Shown: piece by piece, positions 18,432 through 26,081 of the stretch
Numbering within the stretch: the first letter of the stretch is position 1
How the letters are laid out: every line of letters begins with the position of its first letter
From: an uncultured Bacteroidales bacterium
GTDB taxonomy: Bacteria; Bacteroidota; Bacteroidia; Bacteroidales; Bacteroidaceae
Assembly: GCA_902768125.1 (NCBI GenBank)
Contig: CACXKA010000002.1
Span: 62,001-126,000, forward strand
Direction: 5' to 3'
Length of the DNA: 64,000 nucleotides
Position numbers and translations under genes: made by a program
Notes under the pieces: generated by a model
What the model was told of the DNA's origin: nothing
What the model saw: only the letters and a program-made list of their open reading frames with translations
Database searches by the model: none

Positions 18432-18977
18432 CTAAACCTCCAAATCTCCCTCCTTGTCCTTCTTGTAATAGTCGCTGAGCAGACCGATGAACTTGGCGAT
18501 GTTGTCAATGGCTGTAGCCGTCTCTGCCGACACTTCTTTCTTCTGCATTCGTAGCAACATCACTCCATACAGTGCGTCAAAGCAGTTTTCGATTTCGTTC
18601 TTCTCCTGACTCTCAGCACTCTTTGCTCGCAACTCCACAATGAAGGGCAATGCCTTGTAATAAGCTGCTGAGTAGAAAGGGTGCTTGCTTGATTTCAACA
18701 ACTGGGCATGTAAGTCTGTCAATAAGATGATGATGTTTTTGTTCACCTGCAGATGTCCTTTCTCTGTTACACCCTCCTCACGCATCATCTCAATCAGGTG
18801 TTCATACCATCCCTTCAGTTCCTCGCTTTTCTCTGCATCCAAGCCGAACTGTGGCACATATTCCTTTGCCATCTTCTCCGCATCCAAGCCAAACGCACGT
18901 ACCACATCCTCTACTTGCCACATATACAGCAAGTACTCCGCTATATTTTTCTTCCTCAATTGTTCTGCTACAAACAT
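18432..18977 (-). CDS. DUF4924 family protein
   Basis: A Bacteroidetes-specific protein of unknown function, mostly helical, about 181 residues. The frame can start at a TTG (19002-19004) overlapping the LysE gene, but the ATG at 18975-18977 (MFVAEQLRKKNIAEYLLYMW) matches the usual start of the family and sits 4 nt after the LysE stop. A charged C-terminus (YYKKDKEGDLEV) ends it. Position between lysE and rfbD suggests co-transcription only; no role can be inferred. Confidence 0.82.
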   Translation of the reverse strand: MFVAEQLRKKNIAEYLLYMWQVEDVVRAFGLDAEKMAKEYVPQFGLDAEKSEELKGWYEHLIEMMREEGVTEKGHLQVNKNIIILLTDLHAQLLKSSKHPFYSAAYYKALPFIVELRAKSAESQEKNEIENCFDALYGVMLLRMQKKEVSAETATAIDNIAKFIGLLSDYYKKDKEGDLEV

Positions 18978-18981
18978 ACTC

Positions 18982-19725
18982 TTATATTGGTTCGTTATCT
19001 CCAAAAGGAATATAATGGAATGTGTGGCCTGTCAGGGCATAGACAATCATCAAGGCACTCACCACCATCACTATGATGCCGATAATTCGGTTGATGCGCC
19101 AAATCACTTGATTGCTGAAACGGGCTCTCACCTTGTCCACCAACCAAGTCAAGCCGAACCACCAAGCCAATGCACCTGCCACAATGGACAGATAACCCAT
19201 TGTCTGTGCCAACCAGTTGCCCGCCAAGATAAACGTGAACTGACCGAACAATGCCACGAACAGCAAGATAATCAATGGGTTGGAAACTGTAATGGCAAAG
19301 CCCGAAATGATGAATCCCGTCAGTTTGTGCTTCGTCTCTACGGGTGATTCTCTGTCCACCACCTTCTGCTTTGGAATGCTTTTGAAGGTGTAGATACCAA
19401 AGGCAAACAACAGGGCAGAGCCAATAATCTTAATCCACAATGCAATGATAGGGTCTTCGATGATGTCCACCACCAGATACATGAAATAACCCGTGATGAT
19501 GGCATACAAGATATCGCTGATACTTGCTCCGATGCCTGTGGCAAAACCTTCCCAACGCCCTTTGTTCAGCGTGCGTTGCACGGTCAGAATACCAACAGGA
19601 CCCATAGGTGCCGAAGCCAGCACACCGATCAGAAAACCTTTCATGATTTCCTCAAACACACCCACATTCTGCATCCATTCTTGGAAATTCAGTTCGGAGA
19701 TTTGAGGTATGGCTTGTAATATCAT
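18982..19725 (-). CDS. LysE-family membrane exporter
   Basis: A 247-residue inner-membrane protein with about six hydrophobic helices. The family signature GFLIGVLASAPMGPVGILTV is at about residues 30-49, followed by ISDILYAIITGYF and SGFAITVSNPLIILLF. LysE/RhtB proteins export amino acids; the substrate here is unknown. It is the first gene of the seven-gene operon, and its promoter lies in a palindromic repeat. An internal Met at residue 28 (MKGFLIG) is an alternative start giving a more typical length. Confidence 0.87.
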   Translation of the reverse strand: MILQAIPQISELNFQEWMQNVGVFEEIMKGFLIGVLASAPMGPVGILTVQRTLNKGRWEGFATGIGASISDILYAIITGYFMYLVVDIIEDPIIALWIKIIGSALLFAFGIYTFKSIPKQKVVDRESPVETKHKLTGFIISGFAITVSNPLIILLFVALFGQFTFILAGNWLAQTMGYLSIVAGALAWWFGLTWLVDKVRARFSNQVIWRINRIIGIIVMVVSALMIVYALTGHTFHYIPFGDNEPI

Positions 19726-19753
19726 AAAATTGCTTAATAATCATTTGAGTGTG

Positions 19754-19785
19754 CAAAGGTACGATTAAGTGAGGGAAAAACCAAA
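19754..19785 (-). promoter_or_regulatory. Promoter of the LysE-DUF4924-rfbD-prfC-Sua5-ClC-fmt operon
   Basis: On the minus strand: TTTG (19782-19785), 20-nt spacer, TACCTTTG (19754-19761). It matches the Bacteroidetes consensus exactly and is carried within the palindromic repeat. Confidence 0.85.
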
Positions 19786-19905
19786 TTTATTTGAGTTTTT
19801 CCGAGCGTGAGTACCTTCGATGAAACTCAACGGTACGATTAAGTGAGGGAAAAACCAAATTATTTGGGTTTTTCCGAACGTGAATACCTTCGATGGAGTC
19901 AATGC
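19754..19905. repeat. Promoter-bearing palindromic repeat, two tandem copies (B1, B2)
   Basis: Two copies about 70 nt long (19754-19822 and 19832-19905) share TACGATTAAGTGAGGG, then AAAAACC, then GTTTTTCCGA, then TACCTTCGATG. Each folds as GGAAAAACCAAAT with its complement. B1 also has outer arms AAGGTAC/GTACCTT. Copy B1 provides the LysE-operon promoter. Confidence 0.85.
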
Positions 19906-19969
19906 TACGAAAAAAGGAGTGAAAAGCGAAATAATGCTCTCTTTTTCTTTCACTTTTCACTTTTTTCCG

Positions 19970-19977
19970 TACCTTTG
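19970..19977 (+). promoter_or_regulatory. -7 box for the ROK kinase gene
   Basis: TACCTTTG ends 26 nt upstream of the ATG at 20004. The apparent GTG start of the longer frame (19977) is part of this promoter box, which argues for the downstream ATG. Confidence 0.7.
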
Positions 19978-20003
19978 TGGCAAATCTTTCAAAACAGACT
20001 TTT

Positions 20004-21026
20004 ATGGATAAGACTCAGAAAACATACGCCATTGGTGTTGATCTTGGAGGAACCAACACCGTCTTTGGCATTGTCAACGCACAAGGTGACATCGTTGCAC
20101 AGAACTCCATCAAGACGCAGGCCTACAGTACTGCCGAATCCTTTGTTGAGGCTGGTATGGCATGTCTCCGTCCTCTCATTGATCAGGTGGGTGGCATAGA
20201 CAATATCGCTGGTATGGGTATTGGTGCTCCCAACGCCAACTACTATACGGGCGCCATCGAAACCGCTCCCAACATTGCTTGGGCACACGAACGCATCGTA
20301 CCCCTTGCCCAAATGTTCTCCACTCAACTCTCAACTCTCAGCCTTCAGCACGGCGAAGCCAAACCTCAAACCTCCACTCCTTTCCCTGTCAAAATGACCA
20401 ACGATGCCAATGCGGCAGCGATGGGTGAAATGGCTTATGGGGCAGCTCGTGGCATGAAGAACTTCATTGTCATCACGCTCGGCACGGGTGTGGGTTCTGG
20501 TATCGTGGTGAACGGACAGCTTGTCTATGGTCACGATGGTTTCGCGGGAGAATTGGGTCATGTTATCATGGTACGAGGCAAAGAAGGTCGTCTTTGTGGA
20601 TGTGGTCGTACAGGCTGTCTTGAGACTTATTGCTCGGCAACAGGTGTGGCACGTACAGCTCGTGAAATCCTCACCACCTCCGACCGCCCATCTCTGCTTC
20701 GCAACAAACCCGTTGACCAAATTGAATCTCTTGATGTTTCCATCGCAGCCAGCCAAGATGACGAAATCGCTAACGAAATCTTCCAGTTCACAGGCAAAAT
20801 GCTGGGTGAGGCTTGTGCCGACTTCACAGCCTTCTCCTCTCCCGAAGCCTTCATCTTCTTTGGTGGTCTTTGCAAGGCAGGCGACCTCATCATGAAACCC
20901 ATTGAGGAATCCTATAACAACAGCGTCATGCCCATCTTCCGTGGAAAAGCCCAATTCCTCATCAGTGGTCTCATGAATGCCAACGCTGCCGTTCTGGGTG
21001 CATCAGCATTAGCGTGGGAAGAGTGA
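20004..21026 (+). CDS. ROK-family sugar kinase (glucokinase-like)
   Basis: A 340-residue ROK protein. The ATP-phosphate motif GVDLGGTNT is at residues 10-18, the catalytic segment MTNDANAAAMGE is mid-chain, and the ROK zinc motif CGCGRTGCLE follows GELGHV. There is no N-terminal helix-turn-helix, so it is an enzyme rather than a ROK repressor. Glucose is the usual substrate of this subgroup, but N-acetylhexosamines are possible. Compared with relatives there is a Ser/Thr/Gln-rich insert near residues 100-120. Single-gene unit. Confidence 0.9.
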   Translation: MDKTQKTYAIGVDLGGTNTVFGIVNAQGDIVAQNSIKTQAYSTAESFVEAGMACLRPLIDQVGGIDNIAGMGIGAPNANYYTGAIETAPNIAWAHERIVPLAQMFSTQLSTLSLQHGEAKPQTSTPFPVKMTNDANAAAMGEMAYGAARGMKNFIVITLGTGVGSGIVVNGQLVYGHDGFAGELGHVIMVRGKEGRLCGCGRTGCLETYCSATGVARTAREILTTSDRPSLLRNKPVDQIESLDVSIAASQDDEIANEIFQFTGKMLGEACADFTAFSSPEAFIFFGGLCKAGDLIMKPIEESYNNSVMPIFRGKAQFLISGLMNANAAVLGASALAWEE

Positions 21027-21055
21027 AAAGGCACTCACAGCCTCCTACTCAAATC

Positions 21056-21165
21056 GGAACTCAATTAGAACTCAATTAGAACTCAATTAGAACTCAATTA
21101 GAACTCGATTGGAACTCGATTGGAACTCAATCGGAACTCAATCGGAACTCAATCGGAACTCAATC
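21056..21165. repeat. Eleven-bp minisatellite, ten copies
   Basis: Ten back-to-back 11-bp units: one GGAACTCAATT, three AGAACTCAATT, AGAACTCGATT, GGAACTCGATT, then four GGAACTCAATC. It lies between the convergent ROK and MBG-protein genes, outside any likely coding frame. Confidence 0.95.
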
Positions 21166-21198
21166 GGACATCCTTTATTGAAAATGTTGTCAAAAACA

Positions 21199-21224
21199 AA
21201 GGTGAACACTTGTGTGCCCACCTT
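21199..21224. terminator. Terminator-like hairpin between convergent genes
   Basis: AAGGTG(AA)CAC TTGT GTG(C)CCACCTT type stem, 22 nt from the stop of the large MBG gene. It resembles the terminator at 4036-4065 in sequence. Confidence 0.6.
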
Positions 21225-21246
21225 CGTTTAGCTGTGGTTATGAAGA

Positions 21247-24200
21247 TTACTTCACAAAGACTTTCTGCGTAGCACCATTTGAATGGCGAATGATATTCAC
21301 ACCCTTCTGCAAAGCCTCAACAGGCTTACCATCAAGCGTGTAAATTCGATATTCACCATTATCAGCATTGACATCGCTGATTTCATCAGGGTCTTCCATT
21401 TCAACAATATTCTTGAATGCTTTCCAGCCGTCTGCCTGTCGATAAGCCTCTGCTGAACCTGCTGGCACATAGAGAGTACAGTTTTCCGTATCGACGCCAC
21501 TGAACACAGAGCTTGCATCGGCTTGATCAATGCTAATAGGCTCTTCAGAATAGAGATTGATCTTTTTCAGATTAGTACAGCCAGCAAAGGCGTCAACGCC
21601 AATGGAAGCAATCGATTCTGGTATACTGATTTCTTTCAGATTCGTGTTATCTTTGAATGCTCCTTCAGCAATTGCAGTCACTTGGTACTCAACACCGTCA
21701 TGAGTTACTGTTTCAGGAATCTCCACACTGCCAGATGCATTTTCCTGTTCCATGAAAGAAACTGTTCCATCATCCTGTTTCTCGTAACTTGCTCCTTCCT
21801 CTTCAAAGGTGTTGTCCACTGGCGTCTCTACTGCTTCGATGGTCAGCAATCCATTCACAAAGGTGATTCCGTAGTTCTCAGCTTCCGCACCAGAGACAAC
21901 AATCTCGTATGTGCCCAACACGCTTGAAGATGTGGCTGCACAAATAATGGTCGGTTGCTTAGTCAACACATCCGACTTTTCTCCATTCTTAAAGCCTTCA
22001 TAAGTAAATTCGAATGTTGGTAATGCTTCTCCTTGTTTGATGACATAGCTTTGTGCCGTGATAGTCAACGGTGCCTTCGTGATAGTCAATGTACCATTGA
22101 TGTAAGTGTCATTGTAGTTTGCCACGCTTCCTTTTGATACCACAATTGGATATGTGCCCACAGATGAAGTCGCTGTTGCTTCACAAGTGATTTCTGGCGT
22201 TCCCTCCAAATTCACTCCTGCAGAAGTGTATTCGAATGTTGGGTTTGCTTCGCCATATTCACGAGTGTAACTCTTGGCTGTCACTACAACGGCATCTGCA
22301 TTGACCACGCTCAATGTTCCTGTCACATACGATATATCGTAGTTCTCTGCCTCTGCACCACTCACCACAATCTCGTATGTACCTAAAACATTTGAAGATG
22401 TGGCTGTACAAGCAATGACAGGTTTTTTAGTTAGCACATCAGCACTCTCGTCATTCTTGAAACCTGCGTAAACAACCTCAAAGGTTGGTAATGCTTCACC
22501 TTGCTTGATGACATAGCTTTGTGCCGTGATATTCAACGGTGCCTTCGTGATAGTCAGTGTTCCATTGATGTAAGTGTCATTGTAGTTTGCCACGCTTCCT
22601 TTCGATACCACGATTGGATATGTGCCCACAGGCGAAGCGGCTGTCGCCTCACAATTGATTTCAGGCGTTCCCTCCAAATTCACTCCTGCAGAAGTGTATT
22701 CGAATGTTGGGTTTGCTTCGCCATATTCACGAGTGTAGCTCTTGGCTGTCACTACAACGGCATCTGCATCAACCACACTCAATGTTCCTGTCACATAAGA
22801 TATATCGTAGTTCTCTGCCTCTGCACCACTCACCACAATCTCGTATGTACCTAAAACATCCGATGATGTGGCTGTACAAGCAATGACAGGTTTTTTAGTT
22901 AGCACATCAGCACTCTCGTCATTCTTGAAGCCATCATAAGTAACCTCAAATGTCGGCAATTCATCACCTTGTTTGATGACATAGTTCTGTGCCGTGATGC
23001 TCAATGACGCTTTCGTGATAGTCAATGTGCCATTGATGTAGCTGTCATTATAGTTGGTTACGCTTCCTTTTGAAATTGCAATAGGATAAGTTCCAACAGG
23101 TGAAGCAGTTGTTGCCTCGCAAGAAATAGCTGGAGTTCCATTCAATAATGCACCTGCAGATGTAAACTCAAATGTTGGATTAGACTCACCATATTTGCGC
23201 GTATAGCTCTTGGCAGTTACTACAACAGCGTCTGCATCCGTGATAGTCAGCGTTCCTGCCACATATGAAATCTCGTAGTTCTCTGCCTCAGCTCCGCTCA
23301 CCACTATATCATAAGTGTTGGGAGTGCTGGTAGAAGTGGCAACGCAGGTGATAGTCGGTTGCTTAATCAGAACATCTGCTGTCTCGTCATTCTTGAAACC
23401 ATCATAGGTCACTTCAAACGTTGGCAATGCTTCGCCCTGTTTGATTGTGTAATTCTTTGCAGAGATCTTCAAAGGAGCCTTCGTGATAGTCAATACACCA
23501 TTCACATAGCTGTCATTGTAGTTGATCACATTTCCCTTTGATATTGCAATAGGATAAGTTCCAACAGGTGAAGCCGTTGTTGCCTCGCAAGAAATAGTTG
23601 GTGTCCCATCCAAAACTGCACCTGCCGATGTGTATTCAAAAGTCGGATTCGCCTCGCCATACTTACGTGTATAGCTTTTTGCTGTAACCACAACGGCGTC
23701 CGCATCGACGACACTCAAAGTGCCATTCACATACGTAATATCGTAATTCTCTGCTTCAGCACCACTCACTACCATATCGTATGTTCCTAAGACACCAGAA
23801 GATGTAGCCGAACAACTGATGATTGGTTGTTTGGTCAGAATCTCTTTAGTTTCACCGTTTTTAAAGCCATTATAAGCAACCTCGAATGTCGGCAATGTCT
23901 CACCTTGCTTGACAACATAGCTCTGTGGCGTGATAGTCAATGGCGCTTTTGTGATTGTCAGCGTGCCATTCACATAGCTGTCATCTTCATTGGTTACGCT
24001 TCCCTTGCTGATGACAATAGGATATGTGCCAACAGGCGAGGTGGCTGTTGCCTCACAAGATATATCAGGTGTTCCTACCAATGTCGCTCCTTCTGCCGTA
24101 TAGGCAAAGGTCGGATTGGCTTCGCCATATTTTCGAGAATAGCTTTTCGCTGATATGGTGACTGGCGTGTGTTTCTTCACCTTGAACGTGCTTTCCGTAT

Positions 24201-26058
24201 CTTTACCAGCATACTTGTCAGCCATTTCGCTTGTGCCGAGTTTGATGTTCTTGACACGAATGGTGTAGTTCCCCTCTGGCACTTCTTCCCCAACAGGCTT
24301 CATCTTGATGGAAAAAGCCTTTCCGCTACCAGCTGCAATACCGTTGCCATCCAAGAAATAACAGAAATAGCGCAATGTGCCAGCAGAAAGTTCTCGTGCC
24401 GTCACCGTCATGTCTTGTGCTCTTCCTTCCAAAGTCACATTGTCCTCAAATGGCTCAAACACTTTGTTCGGATAAGTCACGTCGAACTGCAAGCCCGTGA
24501 TGGGGTCGTAAGTGTTCAGCGACACATCAATCGTCAACATGCCATCCACAAACACATCCTTTGTCGCAACCTCCAAATAGTTTGGAGCAAATCTGCTTCC
24601 TGTCACTGCAACATTCAACAGTCGCTGCTCAGGATCGTTGCTGTAAATCTGCATGGTGGCTTCAAACGCTTTCTGCTCCACACTGCCATACACCACTGTC
24701 ACTTCCTTGCTTCCATGCGCAGGCACTTCTATTGGCAGGTTTTCTTTCACCGTCAGGTTTTCATTGTCAAACACGACACGACTTATGGTCAGTGGAGCAT
24801 TACCGCTGTTGTTGATGCAGAATGTCTTTTCACAGCCTTCCGTCACAGACACAGCACCAAAGTTCAATGTATTATTGGCTCTGATGCGTGGGCTGCTGAT
24901 ATTGACATAGCCACTATACTTCTCAGACAATACATCTGTGGTCACTCCCTTGATTTGTGCCGTCAGCACTGCTTTCCTTGCTTCAAGCATCGTGCCGTCG
25001 CGACCATTCAGCTTCACCTTGAATGATGCTATCTCCCCATCGTTGCCTGTAAATGCTGCGTTTGTTGAGGAATAGCTGATGGCACGCAAGCATCCTTCAT
25101 TCAATGTTGTAAGTATGGTGTGGTCAGCCTTGCGGTCTGATAGAGCAAAACTTCCCTCCACATACTTCAATGCATCGGGCAGGTCAAACTCGAATTGGAA
25201 CCCCGTGATGGCATCCATGTTGTTCACTGTCAAATGAACTGTCACCTCCTCGTCACTCACACCGCTGGCATCTTGCACATGCAGTTCATTCACGGCGAAG
25301 GGGTCTGCCTTCAATGCGATGGTGTTCAGTTTCGAAATGCTGTTGCATACCACTTGTACACTTTTCTCTACACTGCCACGTTCCGTCGGCTGGTAGGTTA
25401 CGTTCACATCTTTCGACGCTTCTGCATCAAGCGTGAAAGGAAAGGCCGTCGTGCTTGAGAACACGTTCACATCTGAGAAGTTTACACCTGTCACCGTCAA
25501 TGGTTCGTTGCCCACATTGGTCACGGTCAGTGTCTTTGTGTAGGTCTCACGGATGGGCACATGCCCGAAATCGAGACTCATGCTGCTATACTGCGCCTTT
25601 GCTGTTCGAACACTCACGCTTCCGTTCTGGCTGGTGGCTGTCACCGTGGAGCCGTCACTCTTTGTCAGCACCACCTTCGAGGGAGTAAGGTCTATATCTT
25701 GTGGCTCTCTGCCCAGTTTCAAACGAAAACTCACCACATTGCCGCTTGTACCGTCCAGTGCTGTCATACCCAGCGAAAAGACCATCACATTCAGCGTTCC
25801 ACCTTTCACACCAATGGTTGCCTGATGGTTGGTGGCACGGTCACTTAATGTAGCCGAGCCGTCCACCAGAGTCAATGATTCATCCAAAGGAATGGACAGC
25901 TGCAGGGCAGACACCGCATCGCTGTTCGACAGTGAAACATCCACCGTCACTTCCTCACCTGGCGCGCCACGCACTGATGAGAGTGACACCACGTTCTCTG
26001 CGCGTGATGCCAGCACTCCCATCAGCAATGCCACTAATAACAATATTCTATCTTTCAT
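21247..26058 (-). CDS. Giant secreted protein: cohesin-like domains, HYDIN-like domains, ten MBG domains, leucine-rich repeat and T9SS-like C-terminus
   Basis: A 1603-residue secreted protein. It has a signal peptide (1-20) and cohesin-like beta-sandwiches at about 22-150, 257-390 and 495-630. Two spacer domains of the HYDIN/choice-of-anchor D type follow the first two (about 157-250 and 398-490). Ten MBG-type immunoglobulin-like domains (634-1408) are arranged as five 156-residue double units. A BspA-like leucine-rich repeat (about 1452-1535, AFKDNTNLKEISIP) precedes a C-terminal segment (YRIYTLDGKPV, KGVNIIRHSNG) resembling T9SS sorting domains. It probably forms a long stalk on the cell surface. 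The next gene upstream encodes a dockerin-bearing protease, a potential partner. Confidence 0.85.
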   Translation of the reverse strand: MKDRILLLVALLMGVLASRAENVVSLSSVRGAPGEEVTVDVSLSNSDAVSALQLSIPLDESLTLVDGSATLSDRATNHQATIGVKGGTLNVMVFSLGMTALDGTSGNVVSFRLKLGREPQDIDLTPSKVVLTKSDGSTVTATSQNGSVSVRTAKAQYSSMSLDFGHVPIRETYTKTLTVTNVGNEPLTVTGVNFSDVNVFSSTTAFPFTLDAEASKDVNVTYQPTERGSVEKSVQVVCNSISKLNTIALKADPFAVNELHVQDASGVSDEEVTVHLTVNNMDAITGFQFEFDLPDALKYVEGSFALSDRKADHTILTTLNEGCLRAISYSSTNAAFTGNDGEIASFKVKLNGRDGTMLEARKAVLTAQIKGVTTDVLSEKYSGYVNISSPRIRANNTLNFGAVSVTEGCEKTFCINNSGNAPLTISRVVFDNENLTVKENLPIEVPAHGSKEVTVVYGSVEQKAFEATMQIYSNDPEQRLLNVAVTGSRFAPNYLEVATKDVFVDGMLTIDVSLNTYDPITGLQFDVTYPNKVFEPFEDNVTLEGRAQDMTVTARELSAGTLRYFCYFLDGNGIAAGSGKAFSIKMKPVGEEVPEGNYTIRVKNIKLGTSEMADKYAGKDTESTFKVKKHTPVTISAKSYSRKYGEANPTFAYTAEGATLVGTPDISCEATATSPVGTYPIVISKGSVTNEDDSYVNGTLTITKAPLTITPQSYVVKQGETLPTFEVAYNGFKNGETKEILTKQPIISCSATSSGVLGTYDMVVSGAEAENYDITYVNGTLSVVDADAVVVTAKSYTRKYGEANPTFEYTSAGAVLDGTPTISCEATTASPVGTYPIAISKGNVINYNDSYVNGVLTITKAPLKISAKNYTIKQGEALPTFEVTYDGFKNDETADVLIKQPTITCVATSTSTPNTYDIVVSGAEAENYEISYVAGTLTITDADAVVVTAKSYTRKYGESNPTFEFTSAGALLNGTPAISCEATTASPVGTYPIAISKGSVTNYNDSYINGTLTITKASLSITAQNYVIKQGDELPTFEVTYDGFKNDESADVLTKKPVIACTATSSDVLGTYEIVVSGAEAENYDISYVTGTLSVVDADAVVVTAKSYTREYGEANPTFEYTSAGVNLEGTPEINCEATAASPVGTYPIVVSKGSVANYNDTYINGTLTITKAPLNITAQSYVIKQGEALPTFEVVYAGFKNDESADVLTKKPVIACTATSSNVLGTYEIVVSGAEAENYDISYVTGTLSVVNADAVVVTAKSYTREYGEANPTFEYTSAGVNLEGTPEITCEATATSSVGTYPIVVSKGSVANYNDTYINGTLTITKAPLTITAQSYVIKQGEALPTFEFTYEGFKNGEKSDVLTKQPTIICAATSSSVLGTYEIVVSGAEAENYGITFVNGLLTIEAVETPVDNTFEEEGASYEKQDDGTVSFMEQENASGSVEIPETVTHDGVEYQVTAIAEGAFKDNTNLKEISIPESIASIGVDAFAGCTNLKKINLYSEEPISIDQADASSVFSGVDTENCTLYVPAGSAEAYRQADGWKAFKNIVEMEDPDEISDVNADNGEYRIYTLDGKPVEALQKGVNIIRHSNGATQKVFVK
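21835..24165 (-). repeat. 468-bp coding tandem repeat (five units of two MBG domains)
   Basis: The anchor AKSY recurs at residues 637, 793, 949, 1105 and 1261, an exact 156-residue period. Each unit has a KYGEANPTFEY half and a KQGEALPTFEV half. The two units nearest the C-terminus (about 21.9-22.8 kb) are almost identical in DNA; the first unit (about 23.7-24.15 kb) is the most diverged. Confidence 0.93.
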
Positions 26059-26081
26059 AAACGATGAATCTAAATGAGAAA

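Noticed and set aside
21056..21165. Tandem 11-bp repeat considered as a CRISPR array
   Set aside because: Units are directly adjacent with no spacers, far shorter than CRISPR repeats, and there are no cas genes.
21835..24165. Regular 468-bp repeats considered as a mobile or CRISPR-like array
   Set aside because: They are in-frame protein domain repeats of an intact gene.
24169..25026. 285-codon plus-strand frame opposite the cohesin-like part of the giant protein
   Set aside because: His/Cys-rich shadow frame; the opposite strand codes for clear secreted domains.
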